A DNA stretch of 64,000 bases from Cupriavidus pampae (GCF_914271485.1 NZ_CAJZAG010000007.1:310001-374000), one strand, 5' to 3'; positions 36,808 to 46,125 are shown, counted from the stretch's first letter. Numbers and translations are program-made. Notes: generated by a model from the sequence alone, not told the origin.

Positions 36808-38493
36808 TTACATGTTCACGTAATTCGGACCGCCGCCACCTTCGGGCGTGACCCACACGATGTTCTGCGTCGGGTCCTTGATGTCGCAGGTCTTGCAGTG
36901 CACGCAGTTCTGCGCGTTGATCTGCAGACGCTCCTTGCCCTCTGCGTTCTGCACGAACTCATAGACACCGGCCGGGCAGTAGCGCGACTCGGGGCCCGCG
37001 TACTTTTCCCAGTTCACGTTCACCGGCACGCTCGCATCCTTGAGCGTCAGGTGCGCGGGCTGGTTTTCCTCGTGGTTCGTGTTGCTGATGAACACCGAGC
37101 TCAGGCGATCGAACGTGAGCTTGCCATCGGGCTTCGGGTATTCGATCTTCTCGCACTCGGCCGCCGGCTTCAGGTAGACGTGATCGGGCTTGGTCCGATG
37201 GATCGTCCACGGCGGATTGCGGATGCCGAGCTTCGGCAGCAGCCATTGCTCGATACCGGTCATCAGCGTGGCCGTGGTGCGGCCCTTCTTGAACCACTGC
37301 TTGAAGTTCTTCGCCTGCAGCAGTTCCTTGTACAGCCAGCTCTGCTCGAACGCCACCGGGTAGGCGCTCAGTTCGTCGTGCTGACGGCCGGCCTGCAGCG
37401 CGTCATAGGCGGCGTCGGCGGCCATCATGCCGGTCTTGATCGCGGCATGGCTGCCCTTGATGCGCGAGGCGTTCAGGTAACCGGCCTCGCAGCCGACCAG
37501 CGCGCCGCCGGGGAACACCGTCTTGGGCAGCGACAGCAGCCCGCCGGCCGTGATCGCGCGCGCGCCGTAGCCGATGCGCTTGCCGCCTTCGAAGTACTGG
37601 CGAATCTCCGGATGGGTCTTGAAGCGCTGAAATTCCTCGAACGGCGACAGCCAGGGGTTGGTGTAGTCGAGGCCGACCACAAAGCCCACTGCAACCTTAT
37701 TGTCCTCCATGTGATAGAGGAACGAACCACCGTATGTGGCGGGGTCGAGCGGCCAGCCCGCGGTGTGGACCACGAGCCCAGCCTTGTGCTTGGCCGGGTC
37801 GATTTCCCACAGCTCCTTGATGCCAATGCCGTAGCTCTGCGGATCTTTGCCCGCGTCGAGCTGGTATTTGGCGATCAGTTGCTTGCCCAGATGGCCGCGC
37901 GCGCCTTCCGCGAAGATCGTGTACTTGGCGTGCAGCTCCATGCCGAGCTGGAAGTTCTCGGTGGGCTCGCCTTCCTTGTTGATCCCCATGTTGCCGGTGG
38001 CCACGCCCTTGACCGAGCCATCCTCGTTGTAGAGGACCTCGGCGGCCGGAAAGCCCGGGAAGATCTCCACGCCCAGCGCCTCGGCCTGCTGGCCGAGCCA
38101 GCGTACGAAGTTCGACAGGCTGATGATGTAGTTGCCGTGGTTATGGAAACACTCGGGCAGCAGTGCGTTCGGGGTGGCCTTGGACGCAGTCTGGTCGAGA
38201 AATAGGAACTTGTCCTCGCTCACCGGCTGGTTCAGCGGGGCACCGAGTTCCTTCCAGTTGGGGAATAACTCGCTGAGCGCGCGCGGATCCATGATCGCGC
38301 CGGACAGGATATGCGCGCCGGGCTCCGAACCCTTCTCGAGCACGCAAACATTGACGTCACCACCTTTCTCCTGGGCCAGCTGCTTGAGCCGGATCGCCGC
38401 GGCCAGGCCGCCGGGGCCCGCGCCAACGATGACGACGTCGTACTCCATGGCTTCGCGGGGGCCGAACTGCTCCAGGAGCTGTTGCTGATCCAT
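36808..38493 (-). CDS. electron transfer flavoprotein-ubiquinone oxidoreductase
   Basis: 561 aa. It takes electrons from ETF, and so from acyl-CoA dehydrogenases, and passes them to ubiquinone at the inner membrane. VVIVGAGPGGLAAAIRLKQL is the FAD site; LPKTVFPGGALVGCEAGYLN and the hydrophobic surface segment follow. The C-terminal CVHCKTCDIKDPTQNI gives three cysteines of the [4Fe-4S] cluster, with a further Cys in ESRYCPAGVYEF. The start at 38493 matches the family length; the longer reading adds no conserved residues. It is monocistronic and divergent from an SDR gene. Confidence 0.94.
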   Translation of the reverse strand: MDQQQLLEQFGPREAMEYDVVIVGAGPGGLAAAIRLKQLAQEKGGDVNVCVLEKGSEPGAHILSGAIMDPRALSELFPNWKELGAPLNQPVSEDKFLFLDQTASKATPNALLPECFHNHGNYIISLSNFVRWLGQQAEALGVEIFPGFPAAEVLYNEDGSVKGVATGNMGINKEGEPTENFQLGMELHAKYTIFAEGARGHLGKQLIAKYQLDAGKDPQSYGIGIKELWEIDPAKHKAGLVVHTAGWPLDPATYGGSFLYHMEDNKVAVGFVVGLDYTNPWLSPFEEFQRFKTHPEIRQYFEGGKRIGYGARAITAGGLLSLPKTVFPGGALVGCEAGYLNASRIKGSHAAIKTGMMAADAAYDALQAGRQHDELSAYPVAFEQSWLYKELLQAKNFKQWFKKGRTTATLMTGIEQWLLPKLGIRNPPWTIHRTKPDHVYLKPAAECEKIEYPKPDGKLTFDRLSSVFISNTNHEENQPAHLTLKDASVPVNVNWEKYAGPESRYCPAGVYEFVQNAEGKERLQINAQNCVHCKTCDIKDPTQNIVWVTPEGGGGPNYVNM

Positions 38494-38886
38494 TGTCTCT
38501 AACCCTCTAGGTTTTTGTGGCGGCGTAGCGGCCGCACGGTTGCAGCACGCAATCTGGGCATGCGAGTCTGCGGTTGTGGGAGATACTGCGGCGAACCGGC
38601 GTGACAAGGGCGGCAGAGGCGGGGTCGCGATCACCTTTCGGACGTCACCGCGGACGCAACTACGGACGTAACCACCGATGCAATTACCGGGGGTTATCCG
38701 CGTTTTTCCTCTTTCCCTTTGGGGACCAAGTTCTTAGAATCTCCGGCATTGTCCGGGACTCGACACCCTCAGGCAAGACATTTTTTGGAACGACCGTTCT
38801 TTTTTTTGGTATGCTGCCTTCCGCTTCAGGCAAGGGGAGGCAGCGGGCGTCCGGCCTGACCGGACGTGCCCCACACCGAGGTAATC
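38494..38886. other. 393-base divergent intergenic region with 12-bp iterated motif
   Basis: No coding sequence is convincing here. Three exact-period 12-base units of GGACGYMACYRC type occur at 38640-38651, 38652-38663 and 38664-38675, with a degenerate fourth to 38688. A T-rich stretch with TTGGAA at 38785 and TATGCT at 38810 could be a weak promoter for the SDR gene (spacer 19). The rest shows nothing recognisable. Confidence 0.5.
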
Positions 38887-39672
38887 ATGGGTTTGTCGAT
38901 CAATCTGGAAGGCAAGGTCGCATTCGTGACCGGCGCGTCGAGCGGGCTCGGCACGCGCTTCGCCACCATACTGGCCGCCGCGGGCGCCAAGGTCGTGCTG
39001 GCCTCGCGCCGCGTAGACCGTCTCAAGGAGCTGCGTGCCGCCATCGAGGCCGACGGCGGCAGCGCGCATGTGGTGCGGCTCGATGTCACCGACTTCGACA
39101 GCATCCGCGCGGCGGTCGCCCATGCGGAGACCGAGGCTGGCTCCATCGATATCCTGGTCAACAATTCGGGGGTATCCACCACGCAGCGGCTGTCGGACGT
39201 CACGCCCGACGACTTCGACTTCGTGTTCGATACGAACACGCGCGGCGCGTTCTTCGTGGCGCAGGAAGTGGCCAAGCGCATGATCGCGCGGGCCAAGGGC
39301 GCCGAGAAGCTCGGCAACCCGCTGCCGCAGGCGCGCATCATCAATATCTCGTCGGTGGCCGGGCTCAAGGTGCTGCCGCAGATCGGCGTGTACTGCATGA
39401 GCAAGGCGGCCGTGGTGCAGATGACCAAGGCCATGGCGCTCGAGTGGGCGCGGCACGGCATCAACACCAATGCGATGTGCCCGGGCTATATCGAGACCGA
39501 CATCAACCGGCATCACTGGGACACCGATGCCGGCCAGAAGCTGATTCAGATGCTGCCGCGCAAGCGGCTCGGCACCCCCGAGGATCTCGACGGTCTGCTG
39601 TTGCTGCTGGCATCCGACGCCTCGCGCTTTATCAACGGCGCAGTCATGACCGCTGACGACGGAATGGTATAA
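38887..39672 (+). CDS. SDR-family oxidoreductase
   Basis: 261 aa classical SDR with TGASSGLG (cofactor), NNSG (in place of NNAG), ISSVAG and YCMSK (catalytic Tyr and Lys), ending in TADDGMV. It shares the SGLG..F, LEWARHGI.TNA..PGYIETD.N pattern with the SDR at 3941, so the two are likely paralogues acting on hydroxyacyl substrates. The start at 38887 is preceded by GAGG at 7 bases. It is divergent from ETF-QO and stands ahead of the TRAP operon with a 200-base gap. Confidence 0.87.
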   Translation: MGLSINLEGKVAFVTGASSGLGTRFATILAAAGAKVVLASRRVDRLKELRAAIEADGGSAHVVRLDVTDFDSIRAAVAHAETEAGSIDILVNNSGVSTTQRLSDVTPDDFDFVFDTNTRGAFFVAQEVAKRMIARAKGAEKLGNPLPQARIINISSVAGLKVLPQIGVYCMSKAAVVQMTKAMALEWARHGINTNAMCPGYIETDINRHHWDTDAGQKLIQMLPRKRLGTPEDLDGLLLLLASDASRFINGAVMTADDGMV

Positions 39673-39775
39673 CCGCAGGCTGTCAAACCACCGCCCGGCT
39701 GCGCGCCAGAAGCGTGCCCGGGCGTGCTGTCCTTGAACCTCCGGGCTTATCCGGTCCCTCGGGGTGGGCAGTTGT

Positions 39776-39784
39776 TGGCATAAT
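39776..39784 (+). promoter_or_regulatory. extended -10 element for the TRAP operon
   Basis: TGGCATAAT, an extended -10 form (TGn followed by CATAAT), lies about 90 bases before the TRAP small-subunit start. No good -35 box is visible. Confidence 0.35.
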
Positions 39785-39875
39785 CGACTGGTTTTTTGCC
39801 GTCATAACATCAATAACAAGCATTGCCGCGCGGCGCATGCACACGCACGCGCGGACCGGACCGGAGGCCGGGAAG

Positions 39876-40493
39876 ATGGATCAAGAGGAGCAGGCACGGC
39901 GCAACGCCGGGCCGCAACACGCGGTTTCGCAGCACATTATCGATTCGGCCGTAGTGCCGGAGGCCGTTGACGAAGCGAAAGACAAGGATTTCCGCGTATC
40001 GCCGCGCATCGAGGACTGGATCGGCGTGGGCGTGATGGTATTGCTGGTCGCCATCACCTTCACCAACGTGATCGTCCGCTACTTCACCGATGAATCGTTC
40101 GCCTGGACCGAGGAGTTCTCGGTCTTTCTGATGATCGTGCTCGCGCTCGTGGCCGGCAGTGCCGCGGTGGCGCGCGATCGCAATATCCGCATCGAGTTCT
40201 TCTTCGAGCGTGGCAGCGAGGCCCGCCAGCGTCGGCTCGCGATCCTGTCCGCGCTCGGCGTGGCCGTGATGTTCCTCGCGCTGGCCGTGCTCGGCGCGCG
40301 CGTGACGTGGGACGAGTACACGTTCGGCGAGACCTCGCCGGGCATCGGCGTACCAAGCTGGTGGTACTCGATCTGGCTGCCGGTGTTCTCGCTGGCCATC
40401 GTACTGCGCGCGCTGGGCCTGATGGCGCGCAACGTGCGCGCGCTGCGCCAGCTTCATGCCGAAGGCCGTGAACGGGGAGGGCGCGCGCCATGA
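39876..40493 (+). CDS. TRAP transporter small permease (DctQ type)
   Basis: 205 aa inner-membrane protein with four helices, for example IGVGVMVLLVAITFTNVIVRYF, SVFLMIVLALVAGSAAVARD and the WYSIWLPVFSLAIVLRALG segment. W.EE.S.FLM...AL...AA and RD..I.IEFF are DctQ hallmarks. It pairs with the large permease in Na+-driven uptake. The 40-residue cytoplasmic N-terminus is longer than usual. The ATG at 39876 follows GGAGGCCGGGAAG. It overlaps the next gene by 4 bases (ATGA). Confidence 0.88.
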   Translation: MDQEEQARRNAGPQHAVSQHIIDSAVVPEAVDEAKDKDFRVSPRIEDWIGVGVMVLLVAITFTNVIVRYFTDESFAWTEEFSVFLMIVLALVAGSAAVARDRNIRIEFFFERGSEARQRRLAILSALGVAVMFLALAVLGARVTWDEYTFGETSPGIGVPSWWYSIWLPVFSLAIVLRALGLMARNVRALRQLHAEGRERGGRAP

Positions 40494-41794
40494 CCCTCGT
40501 CGCCATCGTCCTGTTCGCAGTCTTTATCATCCTCATGCTGCTCGGCGTGCCGATCGGCGTGTCGCTGGGCCTCGGCGGCGTGGCAGCGATCGCCCTGTCC
40601 AACCTCGACACGCAGATGTTCGGTCTGCTGGCCGTGCCGCAGAACTTCTACGCGGGCCTGGCCAAGTATCCGCTGCTTGCAATCCCGATGTTCGTGCTGG
40701 TCGGCTCGATCTTCGATCGTTCCGGCGTGGCGTCGCGACTCGTGACCTTCGCCATCGCCATCGTCGGCCGTGGGCCCGGCATGCTGCCGCTCGTCGCGAT
40801 TCTCGTCGCGATGTTCCTCGGCGGCATCTCGGGTTCGGGTCCAGCCAACGCGGCGGCCGTCGGCGGTGTGATGATCGCCGCGATGTCGCGCGCCGGTTAT
40901 CCGCCCGCGTACAGCGCATCGGTCGTCGGCGCCGCCGCGGCCACCGACATCCTGATCCCGCCGTCGGTCGCGTTCATCATCTACAGCGTGCTGGTGCCGG
41001 GTGCCTCGGTGCCCGCACTGTTCGCGGCCGGCATGATCCCGGGCGTGCTCGCCGGCGTAGCGCTGATCGTTCCCGCGGTGTGGCTCGCGCGCAAGCACAA
41101 GATGGGCGCGATCGAGGCCGATCTGCCGCGTCCGCCGTTCTGGAAGAGCATGCGCGAAGCCGCATGGGGGCTGGTCGCGCCGTTCCTGATTCTCGGTGGC
41201 ATGCGCGCGGGCTGGTTCACGCCGACCGAGGCCGCGGTGGTTGCGGTGGTGTACGGTCTGTTCGTCGGCATGGTGATCTACCGCTCGATCGGCATGCGCG
41301 ATCTGTTCGTGATCTTTCAGGAAGCCGCCGAAACTTCGGCCGTGATCCTGCTCGTGGTCGCGCTCGCCGGCATCTTCGCGTATGCGCTGTCGACGCTTGG
41401 CGTGATCGACCCGCTTGCCCACGCCATCGCCAATTCGGGTCTCGGCGAATACGGTGTGCTCGCGCTGATCGTGCTGCTGCTGATGACGGTGGGCATGTTC
41501 CTCGACGGCATCTCGATCTTCCTGATCTTCGTGCCGCTGCTGCTGCCTATCGCCAACGCCTTCCACTGGAACCCGGTGTGGTTCGGCGTGGTGCTGACGC
41601 TCAAGGTCGCGCTGGGCCAGTTCACGCCGCCGCTCGCGGTCAATCTGATGGTGTCATGCCGGATTGCCCGCGTGCGCATGGAAGAAACCGTGCCCTGGGT
41701 GATCTGGCTGCTGGCCGCGATGTTTGTCGCGATGCTGGCGGTGCTGGCCTACCCGCCACTGGCAACGTGGCTGCCGGACTATCTGGGCTATTGA
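40490..41794 (+). CDS. TRAP transporter large permease (DctM type)
   Basis: 434 aa with about 12 membrane helices. LLGVPIGVSLGLGG, PLLAIPMFVLVGSIFDRSGVA, GGISGSGPANAAAVGGVMI and PPSVAFIIYSVL are standard DctM segments. It forms the substrate pathway with DctQ and is driven by a sodium gradient. Position between the small permease and the DctP gene gives a full QMP operon. The likely ligands are C4-dicarboxylates or other organic acids, undetermined here. Confidence 0.92.
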   Translation: MTLVAIVLFAVFIILMLLGVPIGVSLGLGGVAAIALSNLDTQMFGLLAVPQNFYAGLAKYPLLAIPMFVLVGSIFDRSGVASRLVTFAIAIVGRGPGMLPLVAILVAMFLGGISGSGPANAAAVGGVMIAAMSRAGYPPAYSASVVGAAAATDILIPPSVAFIIYSVLVPGASVPALFAAGMIPGVLAGVALIVPAVWLARKHKMGAIEADLPRPPFWKSMREAAWGLVAPFLILGGMRAGWFTPTEAAVVAVVYGLFVGMVIYRSIGMRDLFVIFQEAAETSAVILLVVALAGIFAYALSTLGVIDPLAHAIANSGLGEYGVLALIVLLLMTVGMFLDGISIFLIFVPLLLPIANAFHWNPVWFGVVLTLKVALGQFTPPLAVNLMVSCRIARVRMEETVPWVIWLLAAMFVAMLAVLAYPPLATWLPDYLGY

Positions 41795-41852
41795 GGCCCC
41801 GCTGTTTGAAAACAAATTCCAAGACGTATCGATTCCCAACCAGGAGAGTTGC

Positions 41853-42881
41853 ATGAAACGCCGTGCCCTGATGCTGTCCGTTGCCGCCACGATCGCCGCC
41901 GCGGCGCTCGCGCCCGCTGGCGCCATGGCCCAGACCTACAAGTCCGAATACAAGCTGTCGCTCGTGGTCGGCACCGCCTTCCCTTGGGGCAAGGGCGGCG
42001 AGATCTGGGCGGACCTCGTGCGCCAGCGCACCAACGGCCGCATCAACATCAAGCTGTACCCGGGTACCTCGCTCGTGGGCGGCGACCAGACGCGCGAGTT
42101 CTCGGCGATCCGCCAGGGCGTGATCGACATGGCCGTTGGCTCCACCATCAACTGGTCGCCGCAGGTCAAGGAACTGAACCTGTTCTCGCTGCCGTTCCTG
42201 ATGCCCGACTACAAGGCGATCGACGCGCTGACGCAGGGTGAAGTGGGCAAGCAGATCTTCACGACGCTCGAGAAGGGCGGCGTGGTGCCGCTGGCCTGGG
42301 GCGAGAACGGTTTCCGCGAGGTGTCCAATTCCAAGCACGAGATTCGCAAGCCCGAGGACATGAAGGGCCTGAAGCTGCGTGTGGTGGGCTCGCCGCTGTA
42401 CATCGAGACCTTCAATGCGCTGGGCGCCAACCCGACGCAGATGAGCTGGGCCGACGCCCAGCCGGCCATGGCCTCGGGCGCTGTGGACGGCCAGGAGAAC
42501 CCGCAATCGATCTTCGCGGCCGCCAAGCTGTACACGGTGGGCCAGAAGTTCGTCACGACGTGGGGCTACGTGGCCGATCCGCTGGTCTTCGTGGTCAACA
42601 AGCAGATCTGGGAAAGCTGGACCCCGGCTGACCGCGAGATCGTCAAGCAGGCCGCCATCGACGCCGGCAAGCAGGAAATCGAACTGGCCCGCAAGGGCCT
42701 GTCCGAAGCCGGCGCCCCCGCGTGGAAGGCCATGGAGCAACACGGCGTGAAGGTCACCGACCTGTCCCCGACCGAACGCGACGCCTTCAAGAAGGCCACC
42801 GCCAAGGTCTACGACAAGTGGAAGAAGCAGATCGGCGCCGACCTGGTCACCAAGGCCGAACAGTCGATCGCCAAGCGTTGA
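41853..42881 (+). CDS. TRAP transporter periplasmic receptor (DctP type)
   Basis: 342 aa with a Sec signal peptide (MKRRALMLSVAATIAAAALA to AMA|Q near residue 26). The mature protein has ...GGEIWADLVRQRTNGRINIKLYPG, then GENGFREVSNSKHEIRKPEDMKGLKLRVV with the Arg that normally clamps the substrate carboxylate, and ANPTQMSWADAQPAMASGAVDGQENP. These are DctP family marks. It completes the TRAP operon and is convergent with the PAS-LuxR gene over a repeat block. RBS is AGGAGAG. Confidence 0.92.
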   Translation: MKRRALMLSVAATIAAAALAPAGAMAQTYKSEYKLSLVVGTAFPWGKGGEIWADLVRQRTNGRINIKLYPGTSLVGGDQTREFSAIRQGVIDMAVGSTINWSPQVKELNLFSLPFLMPDYKAIDALTQGEVGKQIFTTLEKGGVVPLAWGENGFREVSNSKHEIRKPEDMKGLKLRVVGSPLYIETFNALGANPTQMSWADAQPAMASGAVDGQENPQSIFAAAKLYTVGQKFVTTWGYVADPLVFVVNKQIWESWTPADREIVKQAAIDAGKQEIELARKGLSEAGAPAWKAMEQHGVKVTDLSPTERDAFKKATAKVYDKWKKQIGADLVTKAEQSIAKR

Positions 42882-42959
42882 GCATCGTATAGCCCTGCCA
42901 CGGCGCCAGGAATCACAATCCTGGCCTCTACGGGAGGCGGAGGGCAAGCGTAGTGGCTA

Positions 42960-43140
42960 CGCAATGCCACCGGTTTACTCTCTCCCCTGACGGGGACAAG
43001 TCAGCGCAGCGGCTACGCACGCCAACGGTTCGCTCCCCTCTCCCCGGCGGGGAGAGGGGCCGGGGGAGAGGGGGACCTTACCTATTGTTTTAAGGTTTTC
43101 TCCCCTCTCCCTGCGGGAGAGGGGCGGGGGAGAGGGCGAG
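42960..43140. repeat. pair of GC-rich palindromic repeats (same family as 24276-24612)
   Basis: Arms CCCCTCTCCCC/GGGGAGAGGGG at 43035-43045/43049-43059 and CCCCTCTCCC/GGGAGAGGGG at 43102-43111/43115-43124, with a degenerate copy near 42980. They fill the gap between convergent dctP and PAS-LuxR genes and may act as a two-way terminator. Confidence 0.85.
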
Positions 43141-43152
43141 CGGCGCAGCCGC

Positions 43153-43701
43153 TCATCGGCTCACGAGACGCTGCACGAGGTCCACCGATGTGTGGGCCCC
43201 GTACTTCTTCATCAGCCGCGCACGGTAGATATCCACCGTGCGCGGGCTGATCGCCAGCAGCTTGCCGATCTCCTTGCTGGTCTTGCCCTCCACCAGCTGG
43301 GCCGCGATATCGCGTTCGCGCGCGGTCAGCTCGGCCGTGACCGGTCGCTTCTGCGACAGATCCTCAAAGGTCCAGATCCCCGCGCCCAGCGCCTGCCGCC
43401 GGTCCAGCGCGCGGCCCGTCACGTGGCACCAGAACAATTCCCCGGTCGCTCGCTTCATGATCCGTTCATCGGAGTACATGCCCCGAGCATTCATGATCGG
43501 CACGATGCGCACACCGGTGCGCTCGAACTCGTCAGCCGAGGGGTAGAGCGTCTGGAACGACTGCCCGATCAGCACCGCGCGCGTGGTCCCAAAAATCCGG
43601 CACACCTCGTCGTTGCAGTCCTCGATCATGCGCTCGCGCGACAGCACGAGACCGACGGGGGCCAGCTGGAAGGCGGTCTGGTAGTCGATGGCCGGCATCA
43701 T
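43153..43701 (-). CDS. PAS-LuxR transcriptional regulator
   Basis: 182 aa. Residues 1-115 are a PAS domain (FQLAPVGLVLSRERMIEDCNDEVCRIFG, then LFWCHVTGRALD). Residues about 120-182 are a LuxR/FixJ-type HTH (LTARERDIAAQLVEGKTSKEIGKLLAISPRTVDIYRARLMKKY). There is no phospho-acceptor receiver domain, so a small ligand or redox signal sensed by PAS may control DNA binding directly. It is divergent from the second CoA-transferase pair, which is a likely target. A second ATG at 43698 follows immediately. Confidence 0.87.
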   Translation of the reverse strand: MMPAIDYQTAFQLAPVGLVLSRERMIEDCNDEVCRIFGTTRAVLIGQSFQTLYPSADEFERTGVRIVPIMNARGMYSDERIMKRATGELFWCHVTGRALDRRQALGAGIWTFEDLSQKRPVTAELTARERDIAAQLVEGKTSKEIGKLLAISPRTVDIYRARLMKKYGAHTSVDLVQRLVSR

Positions 43702-43830
43702 CCTTAGGCTTGTCCCTTATGTACTTTTACGTAATGGCGTCCGCGCCGTTGCCTGGCGTATGCTGTCGGCCGGATAGCACGACCGGGAAACGCGGTAACA
43801 AACGCGGTAAAAACGGCGCCAGAGCGCCCG

Positions 43831-43846
43831 ATTGTACCGTTACAAT
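43831..43846. promoter_or_regulatory. ATTGTA-N4-TACAAT palindrome upstream of the second CoA-transferase genes
   Basis: A perfect 6-bp inverted repeat. Its right arm TACAAT is also a good -10 hexamer for the CoA-transferase operon, and the left arm would be a -10 on the other strand. It may be an operator or two facing promoters. The same half-sites recur at 46209-46232. Confidence 0.45.
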
Positions 43847-43923
43847 TTCCCGGCGTGCCTGACCGATCGTCCCGAGGCGGCACGTCTTCCGCGCGGGAAT
43901 CACCGAGGAACAAGGAGCAAAGC

Positions 43924-44622
43924 ATGAACAAGGTCTACGCCAGCGCCACCGAGGCGCTCGCGGACATCGTCCGTGATGGCCAGACGATCGCCGTGGGCGG
44001 TTTCGGGCTGTGCGGCATCCCCGAGGCGCTGATTGCCGCGCTGCGCGACAGCGGTGCCAAGCAGCTCACCTGCATTTCCAACAACGCGGGCGTCGACGGC
44101 TTCGGCCTGGGGCAGCTGCTGGCCACGCGTCAGGTCAAGAAGATGATCTCGTCATACGTGGGCGAGAACAAGGAGTTCGAGCGCCAGTATCTGGCCGGCG
44201 AACTCGAGCTCGAATTCACGCCGCAAGGCACGCTGGCCGAGAAGCTGCGCGCGGGCGGTTCGGGCATCCCGGCGTTCTTCACCAAGACCGGCGTCGGCAC
44301 CATCGTGGCCGAGGGCAAGGAAGTCCGTGAATTCAACGGCGAGAAATACGTCATGGAACCGTCACTGACGGCCGACGTCGCGCTGGTCAAGGCCTATAAG
44401 GCCGACAAGTCCGGCAACCTCGTGTTCCGTCGCACCGCGCGCAACTTCAACCCGGTCTGCGCAATGGCTGGCAAGATCACCGTGGCCGAAGTCGAGCATA
44501 TCGTCGAAACCGGCGAAATCGATCCCGACGACGTGCACCTGCCCGGCATCTTCGTGCAACGCCTGGTGCTGAACACCACCCCCGAAAAACGCATCGAGCA
44601 GCGCACCGTGCGTGCTAAGTGA
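43924..44622 (+). CDS. 3-oxoacid CoA-transferase subunit A (second copy)
   Basis: 232 aa, same length as the subunit A at 7018 and nearly identical in long stretches ([32 protein letters not shown]). It is the CoA-binding subunit of a succinyl-CoA:3-ketoacid transferase-type enzyme. With 3-hydroxybutyrate dehydrogenase encoded just downstream, acetoacetate is the probable acceptor acid here. The start at 43924 follows AAGGAGCAAAGC. Subunit B begins 10 bases after its stop. Confidence 0.92.
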   Translation: MNKVYASATEALADIVRDGQTIAVGGFGLCGIPEALIAALRDSGAKQLTCISNNAGVDGFGLGQLLATRQVKKMISSYVGENKEFERQYLAGELELEFTPQGTLAEKLRAGGSGIPAFFTKTGVGTIVAEGKEVREFNGEKYVMEPSLTADVALVKAYKADKSGNLVFRRTARNFNPVCAMAGKITVAEVEHIVETGEIDPDDVHLPGIFVQRLVLNTTPEKRIEQRTVRAK

Positions 44623-44632
44623 GGAGAAGATC

Positions 44633-45271
44633 ATGGCATGGACACGTGACGAAATGGCTGCGCGCGCAGCCCGCGAACTCGAAGACGGTTTTTATGTGAA
44701 CCTCGGTATCGGTCTGCCGACGCTGGTGGCGAACCACGTGCCGGAAGGCATGGAAGTGTGGCTGCAGTCGGAAAACGGCCTGCTGGGCATCGGCCCGTTC
44801 CCGACCGAGGATGAAGTTGACGCCGACATGATCAACGCCGGCAAGCAGACGGTGACGACGCTCAAGGGCTCGTCGATCTTCTCGTCGGCCGATTCGTTCG
44901 CGATGATCCGCGGCGGTCATATCAACCTGGCCATTCTCGGCGCGATGCAGGTCAACGAGCGCGGCGATCTGGCCAACTGGATGATCCCGGGCAAGATGGT
45001 CAAGGGCATGGGCGGCGCGATGGACCTGGTCGCCGGCGTGGGCCGCGTGGTCGTGCTGATGGAACACACGGCCAAGAAGAAGGACGGCACCGAGGACATC
45101 AAGATCCTCAAGGAGTGCAACCTGCCGCTGACCGGCGTGGGCGTGGTCAACCGCATCATCACCGACCTCGGCGTGATCGACATCACTGACGCCGGCCTCA
45201 AGCTGGTGGAACTCGCCCCGGGCGTGACCCGCGACGAGATTCAAGAGAAGACCGGCGCGTCGCTGAAGTAA
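44633..45271 (+). CDS. 3-oxoacid CoA-transferase subunit B (second copy)
   Basis: 212 aa. The catalytic Glu is in [10 protein letters not shown], and [19 protein letters not shown] is conserved with the first copy at 7732. With subunit A it would convert acetoacetate plus succinyl-CoA to acetoacetyl-CoA, entry to ketone body or polyhydroxybutyrate turnover. It starts after GGAGAAGATC. A GC-rich palindrome separates it from the convergent 3-hydroxybutyrate dehydrogenase gene. Confidence 0.92.
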   Translation: MAWTRDEMAARAARELEDGFYVNLGIGLPTLVANHVPEGMEVWLQSENGLLGIGPFPTEDEVDADMINAGKQTVTTLKGSSIFSSADSFAMIRGGHINLAILGAMQVNERGDLANWMIPGKMVKGMGGAMDLVAGVGRVVVLMEHTAKKKDGTEDIKILKECNLPLTGVGVVNRIITDLGVIDITDAGLKLVELAPGVTRDEIQEKTGASLK

Positions 45272-45280
45272 GCACCCCTT

Positions 45281-45325
45281 GTTTGCTCCCCTCTCCCTGG
45301 AGGGAGAGGGGCAGGGGTGAGGGTA
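45281..45325. repeat. single GC-rich palindromic repeat
   Basis: Arms CCCCTCTCCCT at 45288-45298 and AGGGAGAGGGG at 45301-45311, the same family as at 24276 and 42960. It lies between two convergent genes and forms a strong hairpin. Confidence 0.85.
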
Positions 45326-45329
45326 GTCT

Positions 45330-46106
45330 TTACTGCGCCACCCAACCCCCATCCATATTCCAGATCGCGCCCCGCACCTGCCTGGCGGCATCGCTAGCCA
45401 AAAACACCGCCAACGCACCCAACTCCTCGGGCGTAACAAACTGCCCCGACGGCTGCTTCTCGATCACGAGCTCGCGCTTGGCCTGCTCGATATCGATCCC
45501 TTCCTTCTGCGCGCGCGCTTCCACCTGCTTCTGTACGAGCGGCGTCAACACCCATCCGGGGCAAATCGCATTCGCCGTCACGCCCGTCTGCGCGGTTTCC
45601 AGCGCGGTGACCTTCGTGAAACCGACGATGCCATGCTTGGCGGCCACATACGCCGACTTCTGCGCCGACGCCACGAGCCCATGCGTGGAAGCGACATTGA
45701 TGATGCGCCCCCAGTTCTTCTGCTTCATGCCAGGCAGCACCAGCCGCGTCGTGTGAAACGCCGACGTCAGATTGATCGCAATGATCGCGTCCCAGCGCTC
45801 GACCGGAAAGTCTTCGATATTGGAGACGTACTGGATGCCAGCGTTGTTGACGAGAATATCGGCACCACCGAAGTCCGCATCGGCATAGCGGATCATGTCT
45901 TCGATCTCGCCAGCCTTGCTCATGTCCGCGCCGTGATACCCGACCTTGATGCCATTGCCAGCCTTGGCGATCGCATCCTTTGCGCCGTCCGCGTCACCAA
46001 AGCCGTTGACGATGATGTTGGCGCCCTGCGCGGCAAGCGCCTGCGCGATGCCGAGTCCAATGCCACTGGTCGAGCCGGTTACCAGAGCGGTCTTGCCTTT
46101 GAGCAT
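45330..46106 (-). CDS. 3-hydroxybutyrate dehydrogenase
   Basis: 258 aa SDR of the D-3-hydroxybutyrate dehydrogenase type. TGSTSGIGLGIA is the NAD site, NNAGIQ.V..IEDFPVERWD is characteristic, and YVAAKHG holds the catalytic Tyr and Lys. The C-terminal ASDAARQVRGAIWNMDGGW is also conserved. It interconverts D-3-hydroxybutyrate and acetoacetate with NAD. The start at 46106 follows GGAGGCATGC. Three copies of an 11-bp repeat lie just upstream. It belongs functionally with the CoA-transferase pair next door. Confidence 0.93.
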   Translation of the reverse strand: MLKGKTALVTGSTSGIGLGIAQALAAQGANIIVNGFGDADGAKDAIAKAGNGIKVGYHGADMSKAGEIEDMIRYADADFGGADILVNNAGIQYVSNIEDFPVERWDAIIAINLTSAFHTTRLVLPGMKQKNWGRIINVASTHGLVASAQKSAYVAAKHGIVGFTKVTALETAQTGVTANAICPGWVLTPLVQKQVEARAQKEGIDIEQAKRELVIEKQPSGQFVTPEELGALAVFLASDAARQVRGAIWNMDGGWVAQ

Positions 46107-46125
46107 GCATGCCTCCGTCGGAGAA

